A DNA stretch of 64,000 bases from Oscheius sp. JU75 (taxonomy: Eukaryota > Nematoda > Chromadorea > Rhabditida > Rhabditidae). The DNA lies in the NCBI GenBank assembly GCA_037178855.1, contig JASJZC010000007.1, positions 7,936,001-8,000,000 on the forward strand. Reading direction: 5' to 3'. This document shows, piece after piece, positions 10,856 to 23,220 of this stretch. Each line of letters begins with the position of its first letter. Within the stretch, counting starts at the first letter, position 1. A program made the translations under genes and the position numbers. Under the pieces are notes generated by a model that was given only the letters and a program-made list of their open reading frames with translations, was not told where the DNA came from and searched no databases.

Positions 10856-13800
10856 ATGAAAAGAAAGCTGGAACTGCAATCCTGTATTCCGTCCGTCCTT
10901 CGAAATGTGGAAAAGATTCGGCGGATCTCTTTTGATATAGGTAAGGAAATGTTTGTTTGTTTTATCTGATTTTCAGGTCAAACCGTGGTCAAAATCGCTT
11001 ATTCTAGCAATGTGACAAAAAAGCAGACAACCCCTGATGGCAAGGTAAGTTTTCAAAATATTCTGGTAGCTTCAAACTTGCAGGTAACGGATTGTCCCAC
11101 AAAATCTCTGCATATGCACTGCATCCAAGTCAGGCTAGAGGATTTTGAAGCTGTTCTCGAATACTTATCTGAGGCGAGCATTACCATTTTTTTTCACGCG
11201 TTATTTCAGAAGAGTTTGATCGATGAAAAGCAAGCAACCTTTATTAGCAACTACAACACAATCAAATTCGAGGATCTCATCAAGGAGAAACTTCATCTTC
11301 AGTGAGCGAAACGTTTTTTCTAACAATTCAATTTTTGTAGGCTCCATAGAATTGAACAGCTTCACTGTCTTGTTCATGGGACCAACTTCCTCATTAGAAA
11401 TATCGAAGACGAATCGTTCACCTATGATCACTACGACGAGGAGTGCAAGTATGCTTTGTAAATTATGATTAGACATGGCTCAAAAGAAGCCCTGCCTTTG
11501 TCAAAAATGGATGAACCCAACAAAAACTAAAAAATGGAAAGATTTAACACCTTTCAGATACAAGTTCCTGACCCTTCGACCTTCATCTGTCTACCCATAC
11601 CTGTTGGTCAATGTTGGCACTGGTACTTCTTTCATTCTCGTTGAAAGTGACTCAAAATATCGTCGAATCGCTGGAAGTACCCTAGGTGGCGGTGCTTTCT
11701 TTGGAATCGCTCGACTATTGACTCTTCGAGGTTGGTCCCCAGTCAAACACCGTTTATTTAGTTTTTAGATGGCAAAGAGTACGAACTTGATGATCTATTG
11801 CATCTAGCGGAAGAGGGAGACCATCGCTTTGTTGATTCTCTCGTTTCGGATATTTACGGCCAAAAGTGAGTGGTTACCAGTACATTTCCATTCCAACACT
11901 TACAGTGCCGAAATTGCCGGTCTTCGAGGCGACATCATTGCTGGCTCGTTCGGAAAATGTGCAGTTGGAGCAGAAGAAATTATGCGGAATCCGGACTATG
12001 TGAAACACGCCATCAGAAGCTTGCTATTCATGATTGTCAACTGTATCGGACAGCATACTTTCCTCTACGCGAGCCAGTTAAAAGCAAAACACGTCTTTTT
12101 CAACGGCTTCCTCATTCGCAACCACAATGTGATCATGAGATCGGTGGACTATGCCGTTCAATTCTGGAGTCAGAAGACAATCCATGCCTATTATCTCCGT
12201 CATGAGGGCTATACTTCGGCTATTGGAGCCTATCTTGAAGGAGGTAGTCGCTTCACGAACGGATCAGGAAAGCTTTGCTGTAGGAATCCTTGTGATTCTC
12301 AGGAAATTAGCTTTTCAGGGGAAGAGGAGCGACTTTCCTGGCATGAATACTATCGAGGCTGCTCGGAACTCGGTCGATTTGTCCCTACTGCTCCTCTGAC
12401 GGCTGGATTCACTGCAGGAGTACTGGAATTGGAATGTACCAACATGCGTCTCCGCCCCTTTCCCTTGCTGGCTGAAGGGATCCCTGTTCGCTACTTTTCT
12501 CTGTTTTGCTTCAAGCTTTACTTTCAGGACTACAAGCCCGACGAAGTGAACCTCAACGCCGACAAGGAAGACAGAGACTTCTGGTTGACGATCATGAAGA
12601 AGAGCACGAAATCGGTTATCGCTAAGGCCATCGAGTCGCAATGTGCCGACAATACAGCTGAAGCTCGAGGAGCTGCCTTTGAGAAAGACTACCACAAGCA
12701 GATCGAGATCATTCGGGAGAAATCATTGTAAGAAAACGGTTTTCGTAGTAACAGGCTACTTTAGCGCTTACGGTAGCTGTACTGTTCGCAACCTTCTGGA
12801 TCTCCGTGAACAGCTACTCAACGAACATGGCTTCGATGACACCTATCTTAACGTATGTTCTGTTTTTATCATTCCATGTATAGGTTTCAGCAAAAACGCT
12901 TGGAAAACAGAATCGCTCTCTCTAGCCTCCGGGAAGTTCTCACCAAAATCGACAGCATTACCGACGAAAAACAACGACTCTTCATGGTCTCCAAAGGAAT
13001 CTTGGCTGGAAATGTGTTCGATTGGGGCGCACAGAAAGTGGTCGAGATGATGCAGAGCCAGGAGGGACTCTCATTCCACAAGGCCATCGACCAAGTCCCT
13101 GGTAGGGTTTACACGTAATGTATATTTACATAGTTTTAGAGCGTCCTTGGCTTGAAGACTCTTATGACCAGTTCGAGCAGAGATACATGAGTCAACGCTA
13201 CCGATGTGCTGTCATATTTGTGGACAACAGTGGCTGCGACTGCATCCTCGGAGTGATTCCGTTCGCTAGGGAGCTTGCACGTGCAGGAACCAAGGTAAAC
13301 ACAAGTTTTGTAACGTCAAGAAGATTAAAATCATGCGTTAACGCGGTCTATTCTCCCTTGTCAATGTTGCTTTCAGGTCATCATCGTCTCTAACCTCAAC
13401 CCAGCCCTCAATGACCTCACCTACAGTGAAATGCTCGACTTTGTCGATGAATTGAAAGCTGCCAATAATGTCCTCCGGAAAGTTATTGATGATGGGATGC
13501 TGCTATTCAACCACTCTGGCCAGAGCTCTCCGTGTCTGGATCTGAGGTAGTGTTATCTCAATTGCTAAAATAATTTGGTTCTAGGAAAGTTCACGACGAC
13601 CTGAACCGCCAGGTTCTCGATGAGGGTGTTGATTTGGTTGTTCTCGAAGGCATGGGACGCGCTCTTCACACAAATTTCAGCGCCAACTTTACTTGTGACT
13701 CGCTAAAGGTACTCTTCTGTGTTATTAGAGTTGATTTATTTATTTTCAGGTGGCTATCATCAAGACCGAGTGGCTTGCCAAGAGAATGGGAGGAGAGCTC

Positions 13801-13887
13801 TTTTCGGTCGTTTTCAAGTTCGAGAGGGGCAAAAACAACGACGAAGCTTTAGAAACAATGCGACTTCGTGCCTATACACTAGCTTAA
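10856..13887 (+). CDS. PANK4: PANK4-type protein: pantothenate kinase-like domain plus DUF89 phosphatase domain
   Basis: PANK4 proteins join an inactive pantothenate-kinase fold to a metal-dependent DUF89 damage-control phosphatase that acts on 4'-phosphopantetheine derivatives in the coenzyme A pathway. Here the first exon (10856-10940) ends at the FDIG strand that begins the kinase fold. Further on come VNVGTGTSF, STLGGGAFFG, AGSFGK and the LRHEGY segment typical of this fold. The phosphatase half contains AGNVFDWGA, RPWLEDSY, the metal-site VDNSGCD, NPALND, SSPCLDL and EGMGRALHTN, all in family order, and ends VVFKFERG plus a short tail. The length is close to the vertebrate protein. The start is the first ATG in frame with the FDIG exon. 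Whether the kinase half is dead was not settled from the sequence; it is so in the vertebrate family. Confidence 0.93.
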
Positions 13888-13948
13888 GATGCTTTACTTC
13901 AAGAAGAAAAAAAACCGGTATTAAATTATCGAATTCGGGCTCAAAACT

Positions 13949-13954
13949 AATAAA
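13949..13954 (+). terminator. poly(A) signal AATAAA of PANK4
   Basis: AATAAA lies about 60 bp after the PANK4 stop codon, before the ABCD4-like gene starts about 400 bp further on. Confidence 0.6.
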
Positions 13955-14354
13955 TATTTTTATTGTTTTATTTTTTTATTGTCAAGAAAAGGGCGATTTC
14001 CTAAGTATACAAAATCTGGACTCATTTAGCTTTAGAGCTTTTTAGTTTTAGACGGCATTCCTCAAAAATTGGTTGATGGAATATTATCCACGTGAGTAAT
14101 GCATTTTTGGAGGAACAAAAATCAAAGGCAGACTGTTTACAGCTTCCCGCTTCACAGAACACTCACTTGTCTCAACTTGGGACAAAGTGCATTAGCCGAG
14201 TTTTTTTCGATCTCCATACTATAGCAGCTATCTGACACCGGGTGCAGATTGCTTAACAGTATCAGTTACAATCGCTTATCTTTTTGCTCACCGACACTTT
14301 TGTGTGTTCCTCTCTAAATTTAAGGGAGGGCTACATCAATAGACAAGATTTGTA

Positions 14355-16888
14355 ATGAAACATTCCATAGTTGAAATCGATATTTGGGGTAATCCATTTT
14401 TAGTGATGGAACCTGACGGTCCAGTTGACTACTATTGTGGGTTCCAATCATTCATCAGTTTCTGGAAGCTTTTAAAATATCTTTATCCTCGATGGGAATA
14501 TGCTATAGCCCTAACTTCTATTCTCTTCATAGTAGCGGGGTCAAGTAAGTTATTGATAAATTGTGTTATCGTATTTTTTCAGATGAAGTTATCGCTTATC
14601 ACTCCGGAACAGTAGTAGGGAAATTTTACAAGGCTCTAGTGGAACACAATGAGAACCAGTTCTGGACTGTTTTCTACCAGGCTTCATTGATTTACATTGG
14701 TCAAACACTGGTAAGTGTTTTTTGTAAACAAAATAGCCTTGGTCGAGATATTACGGTTCAAAATTGAAAGAGTTATTGAGACAATAAAGATAACAAATTA
14801 TTAGATATTAAGAAGGCACGAATGAAGTGGAGTGAGAGCACGGGAGAACGGATTAAGGCTATCGAAACTATAGGGAAAGATTTTTTCTGGCTGTTTTCCC
14901 AAGTTACATGCACTGATCAAACCACAGATAGACAGAAAACGGATCTTTCAGGTTGTTGCACTAATTTCCCTCTGTTCATGGCTGCTAGCCGTTTCTTTGA
15001 GAAGAAATCTGGTGTCGGGCCTGCACAGACTCTATTTCCAACGTCATGTTTATTACAACATCAATACTATACATGGAGAGGGCATCGATAACCCGTAAGA
15101 GGAAAGAACACTCTTATAAATTGAACTTTAGGGACCAGAGAATCACACAAGATGCCGAAAAGATGACGACTTTGTTGGCTACAAAGATTCTGCCATATTT
15201 CATCATTGCTCCGGGAGTGATTGCCTACTACACAGTAAAAACTTGGGAACAGTTGAGAGAATACAGATTTTAAAGTAAAACAAAGTTTAGAGCTGGATGG
15301 ATAGGAGTAGTTTGCATCTACGGCTACTTCCTTATCGGGACCGTCGTCAATCGAATCATTGTATCTCCGATCACCAAGTGGACAGCGAGACTGGAACGAG
15401 CGGAGGGAGATTTTCGGTATAAAAATGGCTCTGCAAAGCGAAAGGACAGTTTAGGTACAAACACGTCTCGGTCAGAAATAATTCAGAAGAATCGGCGTTT
15501 TATGAGGCTCACAACTTTGAACAGGTGAGAAAACAGACTGTTAAATTGGAAATTAAGTTTAGAATGAATGTAATCGGTTCATTGGAGGGCTGTTATTTAT
15601 ACAGGCAAGACTGGCGGTGTGGAAATTCCCAGCTCAATGTAGGAATGACCGTAACGTCATGACTATAATAGTTGTTTAGATTTTCAAACCTTTTTCGACT
15701 ACTATGGTGGCGTTCTCACTTATGCCGTTCAAGTGATTCCCGTATTTCTGCTCAAATCGTATAGTGGATACAGTCCAGGAGATCTTGCTCAACAGATCAG
15801 CAACGTAAGTGCCGCGTGTAATTGAAAGTCTGGTGTTTAGAATGCATTCTTCTTCATGTACCTTATCAACAGCTTCACGAGGCTCACTGATTTGGCCATG
15901 AGCATTGGAGAGCTAGCCGGATACACCCAAAGGTAAAATTAGTTCAGCTTACTTATATAGTTCAGATTGTCGTCTTTGATCGTTTTTGCCCAAAAATGTC
16001 AAAAAGAAGAGTGGAGTAAAGCGCCTTTCGGGAACGAAAAAGACATCTTCAAGCTGGACAACATCTCATTTGCAAGTTCTTCTTCGGACAAGAAGTCTTT
16101 GATTTCGAGTAAATCTCACAGTTTGCATCCAGTTTCGGTTGTATTTTAGATCTGTCAATTGACATCACCGCGTTGAAGACCTTGTTAATCACCGGAACTA
16201 GTGGTGTTGGTAAAACATCCCTGTTTCGTGTCCTGAAGCAGCTATGGGATCCTTCTTCAGGTTGACCTTCACATGACCAAAACATCGGTTTTTAGGTGAC
16301 ATACAACGGTATCTGGAGGTCGATCAAGTCATGTTTCTTCCACAGAAACCGTATCTTCCAGTCGGAAACTTGTCCCTCAAACAGCAGCTCTTTTTCCCAC
16401 AGTTCACAGAAGATTTTGACAGTTCAGGTAATACAAATACCTCTATCTACACATTTTGACCGTTTCAGAGAACAGTTTTATACTGAAACTGTTGGATCTG
16501 CTTGGCTTGGGAAAGTTGGTCAGTTTGACTGGCTCCCTCAACGATCTGTCGGATTTCGAATGGCAGGATGTTCTTTCGCCTGGCGAACAGCAACGTCTTT
16601 CCATAGCCAGAGTTCTTCTTCAGAAACCAAGAGTTGTGATATTAGACGAAGCTACAAGCTGCTTAGGAGAAGACGTCGAGAAACTTGTCTACGAGCTTCT
16701 GAAACACGTAGGAGCATCTATTTACCACGAAACCTTGGCTTCAGAGCGGTATTCACTACATATCAATAGGTCACAGGTCGTCCCTTTTTGCCCTTCATGA
16801 TCAGGAGCTTCACTTAAAACATACGGATACTTATGTGATACGCGACATTCCACATTTCGATGAGAAATCTGTTCATTCGAGACAGTAG
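14355..16888 (+). CDS. ABCD4: ABCD4-type half ABC transporter (lysosomal cobalamin exporter family)
   Basis: ABCD4 is a half-transporter of the ABC subfamily D that in vertebrates helps move cobalamin out of lysosomes. The N-terminal transmembrane part shows ordered ABCD4 signatures: RRNLVSGLHRLYFQRH, IDNPDQRITQDAEK and GWIGVVCIYGYFLIGTVVNR. The nucleotide-binding domain has Walker A (GTSGVGKTS), the Q-loop region FLPQKPYLP, signature LSPGEQQR, Walker B (VVILDEATS) and the H-loop SIGHRSS. About 14 short introns interrupt it; the last (37 nt) must be removed to reach the H-loop and the stop at 16886-16888. The start could be ATG 14355 or the in-frame ATG 14407; the latter gives an N-terminus of a length closer to the human one. 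Nematodes are known to carry an ABCD4 relative (PMP-5 type). Confidence 0.9.
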
Positions 16889-16892
16889 ATAC

Positions 16893-16898
16893 AATAAA
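16893..16898 (+). terminator. poly(A) signal AATAAA of ABCD4-like gene
   Basis: AATAAA starts 5 bp after the stop codon, within the roughly 100-bp space separating this gene from the convergent acn-1-like gene. Confidence 0.55.
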
Positions 16899-16988
16899 TA
16901 TAGAATCTCCGAGAAAAAGTGTGTGTGTGAAACCGCTGTAGATCCGAGATTATTAACAGCCTTAGTTAAACGAACGATTGAGCACCAG

Positions 16989-19900
16989 TTAGAAGACAAA
17001 CAACAGTGTGAGCAAAAGAACAATAACTGTGGGAAGTTGAACAATTGAAGACCCTTTCCTATGTGGTTTTCTGGTAGGCGGAGCCGGGGTCTCTGGAGGA
17101 GGCGTCGTCTCCGCGGGATGGATTCCGATGTCAATGTCCTAAAATTAGGAGTGTTACAAGAAATAAAGGCTACTTACTCCTTCACTCTCGTGCAGGAAAC
17201 CATGCTTACTCGGATCATCAGCAGTACAACTGACAGTTCCTCCCAGTTCCAATGTGAAAAGACCATCATTGCAGACACAGATGGTTCCATTGCAGCGAGA
17301 GTCAAGGATGCATTCTTGTCCATGAGAGCACTCTCCTCCAGGTAGAGCAATACGATCTTGAGCGACAAAGCCATTGTCTCCATTGCTGTCATCCCTAGGC
17401 TTGGGGATCTCGTCCTTGGAGAAAGCAGCTCCTTCTCCATCCCAGCCAACGTAAACCTGATCGATCTCGTTGGTATTCAACAGCCAGCTAATCAAAGGCT
17501 CAAAGTAGTCTAGCAGAGGCTGGGCATCGATTTCGGCCTTTCCAGTGATCATTTCCAAAGCTTTGAGCCAGGTAATAGAGGATCCCATCTCCATGGTCTT
17601 GCGAAGTTTTTCTGTGGTATCCTCGGACAAAATGCATCCTTCGCTCTGAATGAACGGTCCTTGTTTAACTGTGAAAAACAAACGAGGATGACACCCTCAG
17701 GACAGATAGACTTGAGGATCTGGAACTGGATGACGTAGCTTATGATGTCCTTGCTAGCAGGAGAGTGGATCTAAAAACTTCTTCTTCTATACAAAAAAAC
17801 ACTTGTTACCTGGCTAATAGTGTTGTAAATGAGTCCATCCAAGTTGGAAGAGTTATATGGCTGAGGAGCACGAATTCCCTCGTACTTGTTTCTCAACTGC
17901 CACCAACGATCATTGCTCTTGTCCATAGTAATCTTGTTCTCAAATAGCTCATAGCGCCAGGTGTCTGCGGCAAGGTTGAAGGGAATCTTGGCAACATTCT
18001 CCAAAGCCTCCCTAAAGGTTCCGATCATAACGTTTTGGGTTAATTCTCACTTGTAGAGTCTGTTAATCACAACAGAGTCTTGAATATCCAGATGAGTGGA
18101 CGGAACAAGCTTTTGGGAGTACAGATAATGAGGGTTAGAGGCGAGGTGACCGAAAACTTTAGCAATAGCGTCGCTGATGGAAGGTGAGGCGTATTCTCTA
18201 AAAAGGATATCTGTACTCCATATAGTAAAATAGAGTACCTGAAGAGGAAGGGCTGGTTCTTCCCATACAGGTATTGGTAATATGTCTGGGCCAAAAGGCT
18301 GTGAGCCAGCTGGAAGTCAGGCTCTCCAAGCTGAGCGCAAGCCTTGATTCTGAAAAGGACTTGGTTTCTGGCTCTAATTTAAAGACTACCTGTAGTCATT
18401 ACCTCCTCTCATGTCAATAGCAGCGGGAGGATTGCAGATCATTTCCTTGCTCCACACCCGGGCAAATATGGAAGTGGTCCAGAAGGCCTTAGGAAGAGGA
18501 GGGAAACCGACAGATTTGAAGTAGCGGTAAGCCTTGGTGAACATTTGCTTGGAAGTATAATTCTGGGTGTTGAATGTCAAAAGCATGTCGGTGGGAGTGG
18601 TATCTTCGACGTCGAATGGCTTGGTACGTTCAAAGTGAGCGGACCAGTCTCCTCCATCAAGAGAGCCTGTACTTTTTTGTGACATGACTGAATTCTATGT
18701 TACCGAACAAATGAGCAGGGATAGGTCCATCCTTGCTCAAATCTACGGCGTTCTCGTAAAGTCCCGAAATTTGTCTTCTCATGTAAGCATGGAGAGCCTT
18801 GTAGAAAGGCTCAATCTTTTTGTAAGCCTCCTCAATTTGCATGTTGAGGTCGATGACAGGCTTCTTGTTCTTTCCGGACAGGTCGAAGGCACTGCGCCAC
18901 ATGGCTCCGGCATCAGAGAAGCCGTTTACTTGAGCTCCTGAACAGTTTTATTCAACAAAACGAGTCTTGACCATACCCTTTGTGCTGTACTTTACAATTT
19001 CCTCATAAGCAGGCTTGGCGCCGGAAACTGACGTGAGATAATTGTTCCAGAGGTAAGCCAACCGGCTAGCATCCTTCTCGGTATGGAAGATTGAAACCAA
19101 GTCGACCTTCCTGAACAATTTAAGCATAATTTTTTTTTCATGGAATCCTACTTGAGGGCACAAGGAGGAGGCATATCCTTGTCACAGACATTGGCATTTG
19201 TAGTAAGAATGTTGACCTGAAACGGATATTCTTTCCCTGTGTCACTTTCTCACCTGTGCTTGCGCTTTATTGTATTCGGCAAACTGTTCCGCTGAAAGGG
19301 CTGACATTCCCTCGAAGGTCACAAATTCCAATTGTCTTCGGATGTTAGGATCAGTTACTGCCTCGAGGTCAAATTGCTTGGCCTGGGCAGCAGTTGACCG
19401 CACAAACTGTGAAAGAGCCTTGAACCACACATTACGGTTTTGAAAAACTGGTTGCTACCTCTTCAGCCTCGTCGAGGGATCTCTTTGTGACTTGTGCAGC
19501 ATTAGCAACGTACTTCCAGCCAGCAGCTGCGACTTCTTGCATGATCTTCTGGGCTTCTACCTGGTATCCAGCAACCCACTTCTTCACAGCTTCAGGATCA
19601 TTGATTGAGCCGGCAGGCTGCAACCAGTTTATTAGCAACAGTTTGAAAAAAAAGAGAAACCTGAACGTCGCTCGTCTTCCAGTAATCGCTGCTGTTGATC
19701 AACGAGTGGACTGCACCATTGGCGAAAGCAGGTCCTTTAGCCTGAAACATGTATCTACAGAAAGTGAGAATTGTTTTTGTACCTGTGTAGATCCAGTGTT
19801 CAAGAATCTGTCAACAAGCTCGGTAATAGCGGCATCGTCCACCTCATCAGGTACGTTCTTCTGCAAATATCAGTTTATAAACCATAGGAAACCACTTACG

Positions 19901-20241
19901 CTTTCCACAACGTCTCCATAATCCTCTGACATTACGTTATCGAATTTAATGGCAGGTTCGGGCTCGGGAGTTGGCTCAGCCGAAGGTTCAGGATCTGGCT
20001 TCGCCTGTGGTTCCGGCTCGGGGTGAGGATGAGGCTCAGGTTCGGGTTCGGGATGGGGTTCAGGGTGTCCACTAGGTTGTGGCTCGGACTCGGGGACAGA
20101 CGTTGCCATTTTTTCAGTCATAGTCATGTCCAAGGTTTCCGAGGTTTCAAAAGGTTCGGGAGCTTCTTCGAGTTTGAGCTCTTCCGCTGTCGAGACAGCC
20201 AAAGCCAGCCCCAAGAGTATGGGGCCGAGTAGTAACCTCAT
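16989..20241 (-). CDS. acn-1: acn-1-like inactive angiotensin-converting enzyme homologue
   Basis: This is a peptidase M2 (ACE) fold protein that appears unable to bind zinc. In nematodes ACN-1 has no peptidase activity and is needed for moulting. Start [19 protein letters not shown] (ATG 20241) is a signal peptide. Next comes a stretch rich in Pro-Glu and Pro-His dipeptides, then the ACE domain, with segments such as [36 protein letters not shown] and [20 protein letters not shown] matching ACE in order. Where active ACE has HEMGH, this protein has HSLLA in [14 protein letters not shown], so the catalytic Glu and second His are gone; the third zinc ligand in GFHEAIGD is also replaced (SPSISDAIA). 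After the domain lies a six-cysteine EB/EGF-like module ([21 protein letters not shown]), a Pro/Thr linker and a hydrophobic tail ending in LLLTLLFVF, which suggests a membrane or lipid anchor. Two introns are 26 and 24 nt. Confidence 0.9.
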
Positions 20242-22408
20242 ACCTGGAATAATGTTGTCTTGAAGTGGACAGCAGGAGTAGCGCCATAGCGAGAAAAAGT
20301 AAAGTGGCCAAATTGTGGACAAAGCTAGTTTTCTGAGAAAAACACAAGCGCAGCCAAGAGATAATTCGGCACCGCGAGATAGAAGAAAAGAGTATAAATC
20401 TTCGTGATGAGATCCAGATGATTGATAAACATTTGTTGCAAAAAGCTGGAGGGTGCGAACAGGACAAAAACTGGCTACGGCAGGCTAATCAAAAAAGTAC
20501 AAGAAAGCCCCGGCGGATGATTAATACGGATGTCCAAGTGCAGTATCGGGATAGAGGGGGCCCTACGGCGAAAGTTTAAGGGCGGGAAGGTCATATCCGT
20601 ATCAGAGACAGGGGCTGCGGCCATCTGCCCTAAATACAATACAAGGCAAAGCAACTCGACTGTCGCAGGCGTCACAAACCAGACAGGAGACAAGTGCCTG
20701 TCACTTAGCCAGCTAATAAACAAGATACACATAGTTATTGCAAACAGTTTGTTTGAATCAGAAATCTTCAAAGTGGGTGTGAAAGGAAAACCGCGGATGA
20801 CCGAGCGTATCTACGATTGATCCCGAAACCGCAGAAAGCGGTTTGAAAAACTGGTGGCCGACATCGGTTCACTTTTTTCTCTGTTGAAATATCTATTACA
20901 GAAGTGTTAAAGCTTTTGTCAGATATGGAAGAGACAAGTGAGACGAAGATAAAGTATCGAGTGTTGCGAGTCAGCTAAGCAAAAGTTTAGCTTTTCAAAC
21001 AGGAAGTTCCATAAAGTGAAATGACTGACCCTCTTGTTTCGAACTGCAGGAAAAGGTGGAAGCCGCTAGTCTAGCGGCTTTAATAGAACGGCTTTCAAAA
21101 ACCGAGGGAGAGGATCTGGATTCTCACGGGGAAATCAGCAAGCTGTATCGAAATGTCCTTGTAAAAAAGTACCCGTCGAGGAGAGGAAGGCACGCGGTTT
21201 CATGTTAGCTAGGTGGATCATGATAAAAGTGAGGAGACCGATGCTGGTGACTTTTGCAATAGAGGTCAGCCCCATTGAAGAGGCCGCGAGTGACGGCAAT
21301 GATCGTTTCTAAATGGTTAATCCAGCGCTCACTGAGAAGGCCAATAGTTTGCAATAGAAAGTACATCTTGTTTGTCTAGAAGAAAACAGGATACCGGAAA
21401 AAAGAGGCAGAATGGTGTTCCAGAAGGATCGAAGCGAAAAGATACCAATACTGTTGAATTGATACGCCGACTTGACCCACATTGATGGACGCGTTTGTAG
21501 GCCATTCCAAGAACACCTACATAATGGGGACTACTAGCTGATCATCACTATTAGCCAGTTCGTGGGGGGATGGAAGATGCTTTTCTCAAAGGTAACCCAA
21601 TTGTACTACAGTCTGACCATAAGATCCAAGTTTTGAGAGCAAAAGCTTCTTACAGCAGTTGAAATATTCATTGTGATAACCATTTACATTTTGTTTCTAT
21701 TGGTCCCTCAAACAGAATCAGATAGACACCAAGGGACCGCAATGAGAATAAGATAGACTCCATCCGCATTCGCGACAAGAGCTGTGGTGGTATTGTTAGA
21801 TGCTGTATGTGTAAAGAGGGATCTCCACTTCTGAAAGATATCAACGCTTGCAGAAAAGGGTGTGAGCTGGCAGATGTTAGTTCCACCGGTACTGCTCTCA
21901 GTTACTGGAATGAGAAATTCGAGACAATTGTCTAATTTTGAAAAATTCTGTCCAAAATTTAAACCGTATTGTCTTTAGGAACTCTCAAATTTAATCACCT
22001 ACCCACCATTACAAATTCAATGAGCCCGTCGTACTTCAGCAAACTTATAGTCTTCTGTCATTTTCATCGGTTTCTTCAATAATGTATGTCATATGTTTGA
22101 GCCTCTGCTTTTGCCACTTCTTCCAAGATTTGCAACTCCTGCATTAACGAGCTTTTTTATTTTAATTTAGAAAATAACTTCCGCACCGGGCATCCAAAGT
22201 TTCACCAATATTTTAGCTTTACCATCTTCGCGGCTGAGTTCACTTTGTGGTCATTTCATTCGGCTAAGCCAGTTTAGTGACCCCTCACCATTCCAAAAAC
22301 TGTATTGACCCTCAAATGTGAACGATAAAATAGATGTGGGGTTTGATTTGTAGCCAATTCCAGCTCCTGTCTTTCTCTCCGCGAAACCACAATTTCTGCA
22401 AGTGTCAG
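20242..22408. other. acn-1 upstream region and spacer
   Basis: A splice acceptor directly precedes the acn-1 ATG, so the gene probably has a 5' untranslated exon or a trans-splice site. The region beyond about 20.5 kb holds no coding frame I can support. Confidence 0.45.
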
Positions 22409-23220
22409 TCAACAAGCACTTCTCTCACGATACTGACGTCTTTTTTGTGAGGACCCACGACGATTAGATTTCCATAGCGGATTTGATTGCTGAAGTTGGT
22501 GAAATTTTTTCTCAGATGCTCGTACGTGGCTCTGCAGAGTCGAAGAAAACGCGCAAAGGAACGCATCTAAAACTTTCGTGAAGATCCCTCTGTCTTTCTG
22601 ATTGACGAACCTTAGAAAAAAAACAGCCATCCAATCTTTCCGCTCAAAATATCTAAAAAAAAAAATACCGGCGCTGGGAGAGGTAGAAAACATAAGGCAC
22701 GTCTCTCCAGTGCTGCAAGGAACTGGGGTTCTGTGACAGCATTCCATCTTGCCTAGCTCGTTTTTCAAGTTGATCTCGTAGATATGCTTGTCGTCCTCCA
22801 AATTCTTTATCACTCAGCTGAATTAAGACCGCTGTGTAACAATTCAGAACGGTTCATACTAACTTTTGAATTGTGTATGTCACTGTCGGTTCAAAACTTT
22901 TCTGCAAACTTAGTGGTCCATTGTTAGCTGAAGAAGTCAATTTTTAATTAGCTTAGGTCTTGAAACTATTTTGTGACAACAGCACTGAAACTCCCATACT
23001 CTTGAAATGTGAAAACTGTACCCTGAAAACAACTGAAAAAGGTGTCTTGATGACTCATGCCTCTAATTTCTTCGGAATTGGACCAATTTCAAGACGTTTT
23101 AGTTTTATTGGATACCCCTCATGCTCGATGACTAAGGGTGTCGCGTCATTAGAAACAAATTGGTTCTTCATAAGTTTGTCAACTCAAGAACGGTGCTTTG
23201 ACAGCTGTAATCCAAGTTAG
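22409..23220 (-). CDS. candidate multi-exon gene, unrecognised
   Basis: On the minus strand several short frames read like coding exons. One starts near 23180 with MKNQFVSNDATPLVIEHEGY and ends IPKKLEA, then come VQFSHFKSMGVSVLL and NGPLSLQKSFEPTVTYTIQK, then a longer frame containing LSDKEFGGRQAYLRDQLEKR and WRDVPYVFYLSQR. The C-terminal exon, open to 22412 with a basic tail (SSQKRRQYRERSAC), has two possible splice paths. Frames between these pieces did not all join cleanly, so the model is uncertain. I recognise no family. An 86-codon plus-strand frame overlaps it. Confidence 0.35.

Noticed and set aside
20350-20467. [14 protein letters not shown] start upstream of acn-1
   Set aside because: It is in a different frame from the acn-1 signal peptide and has no downstream exon; more likely a 5' leader.
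22960-23220. 86-codon plus-strand frame
   Set aside because: It starts with TTG, not ATG, has no known similarity, and overlaps minus-strand exon-like frames that look better.
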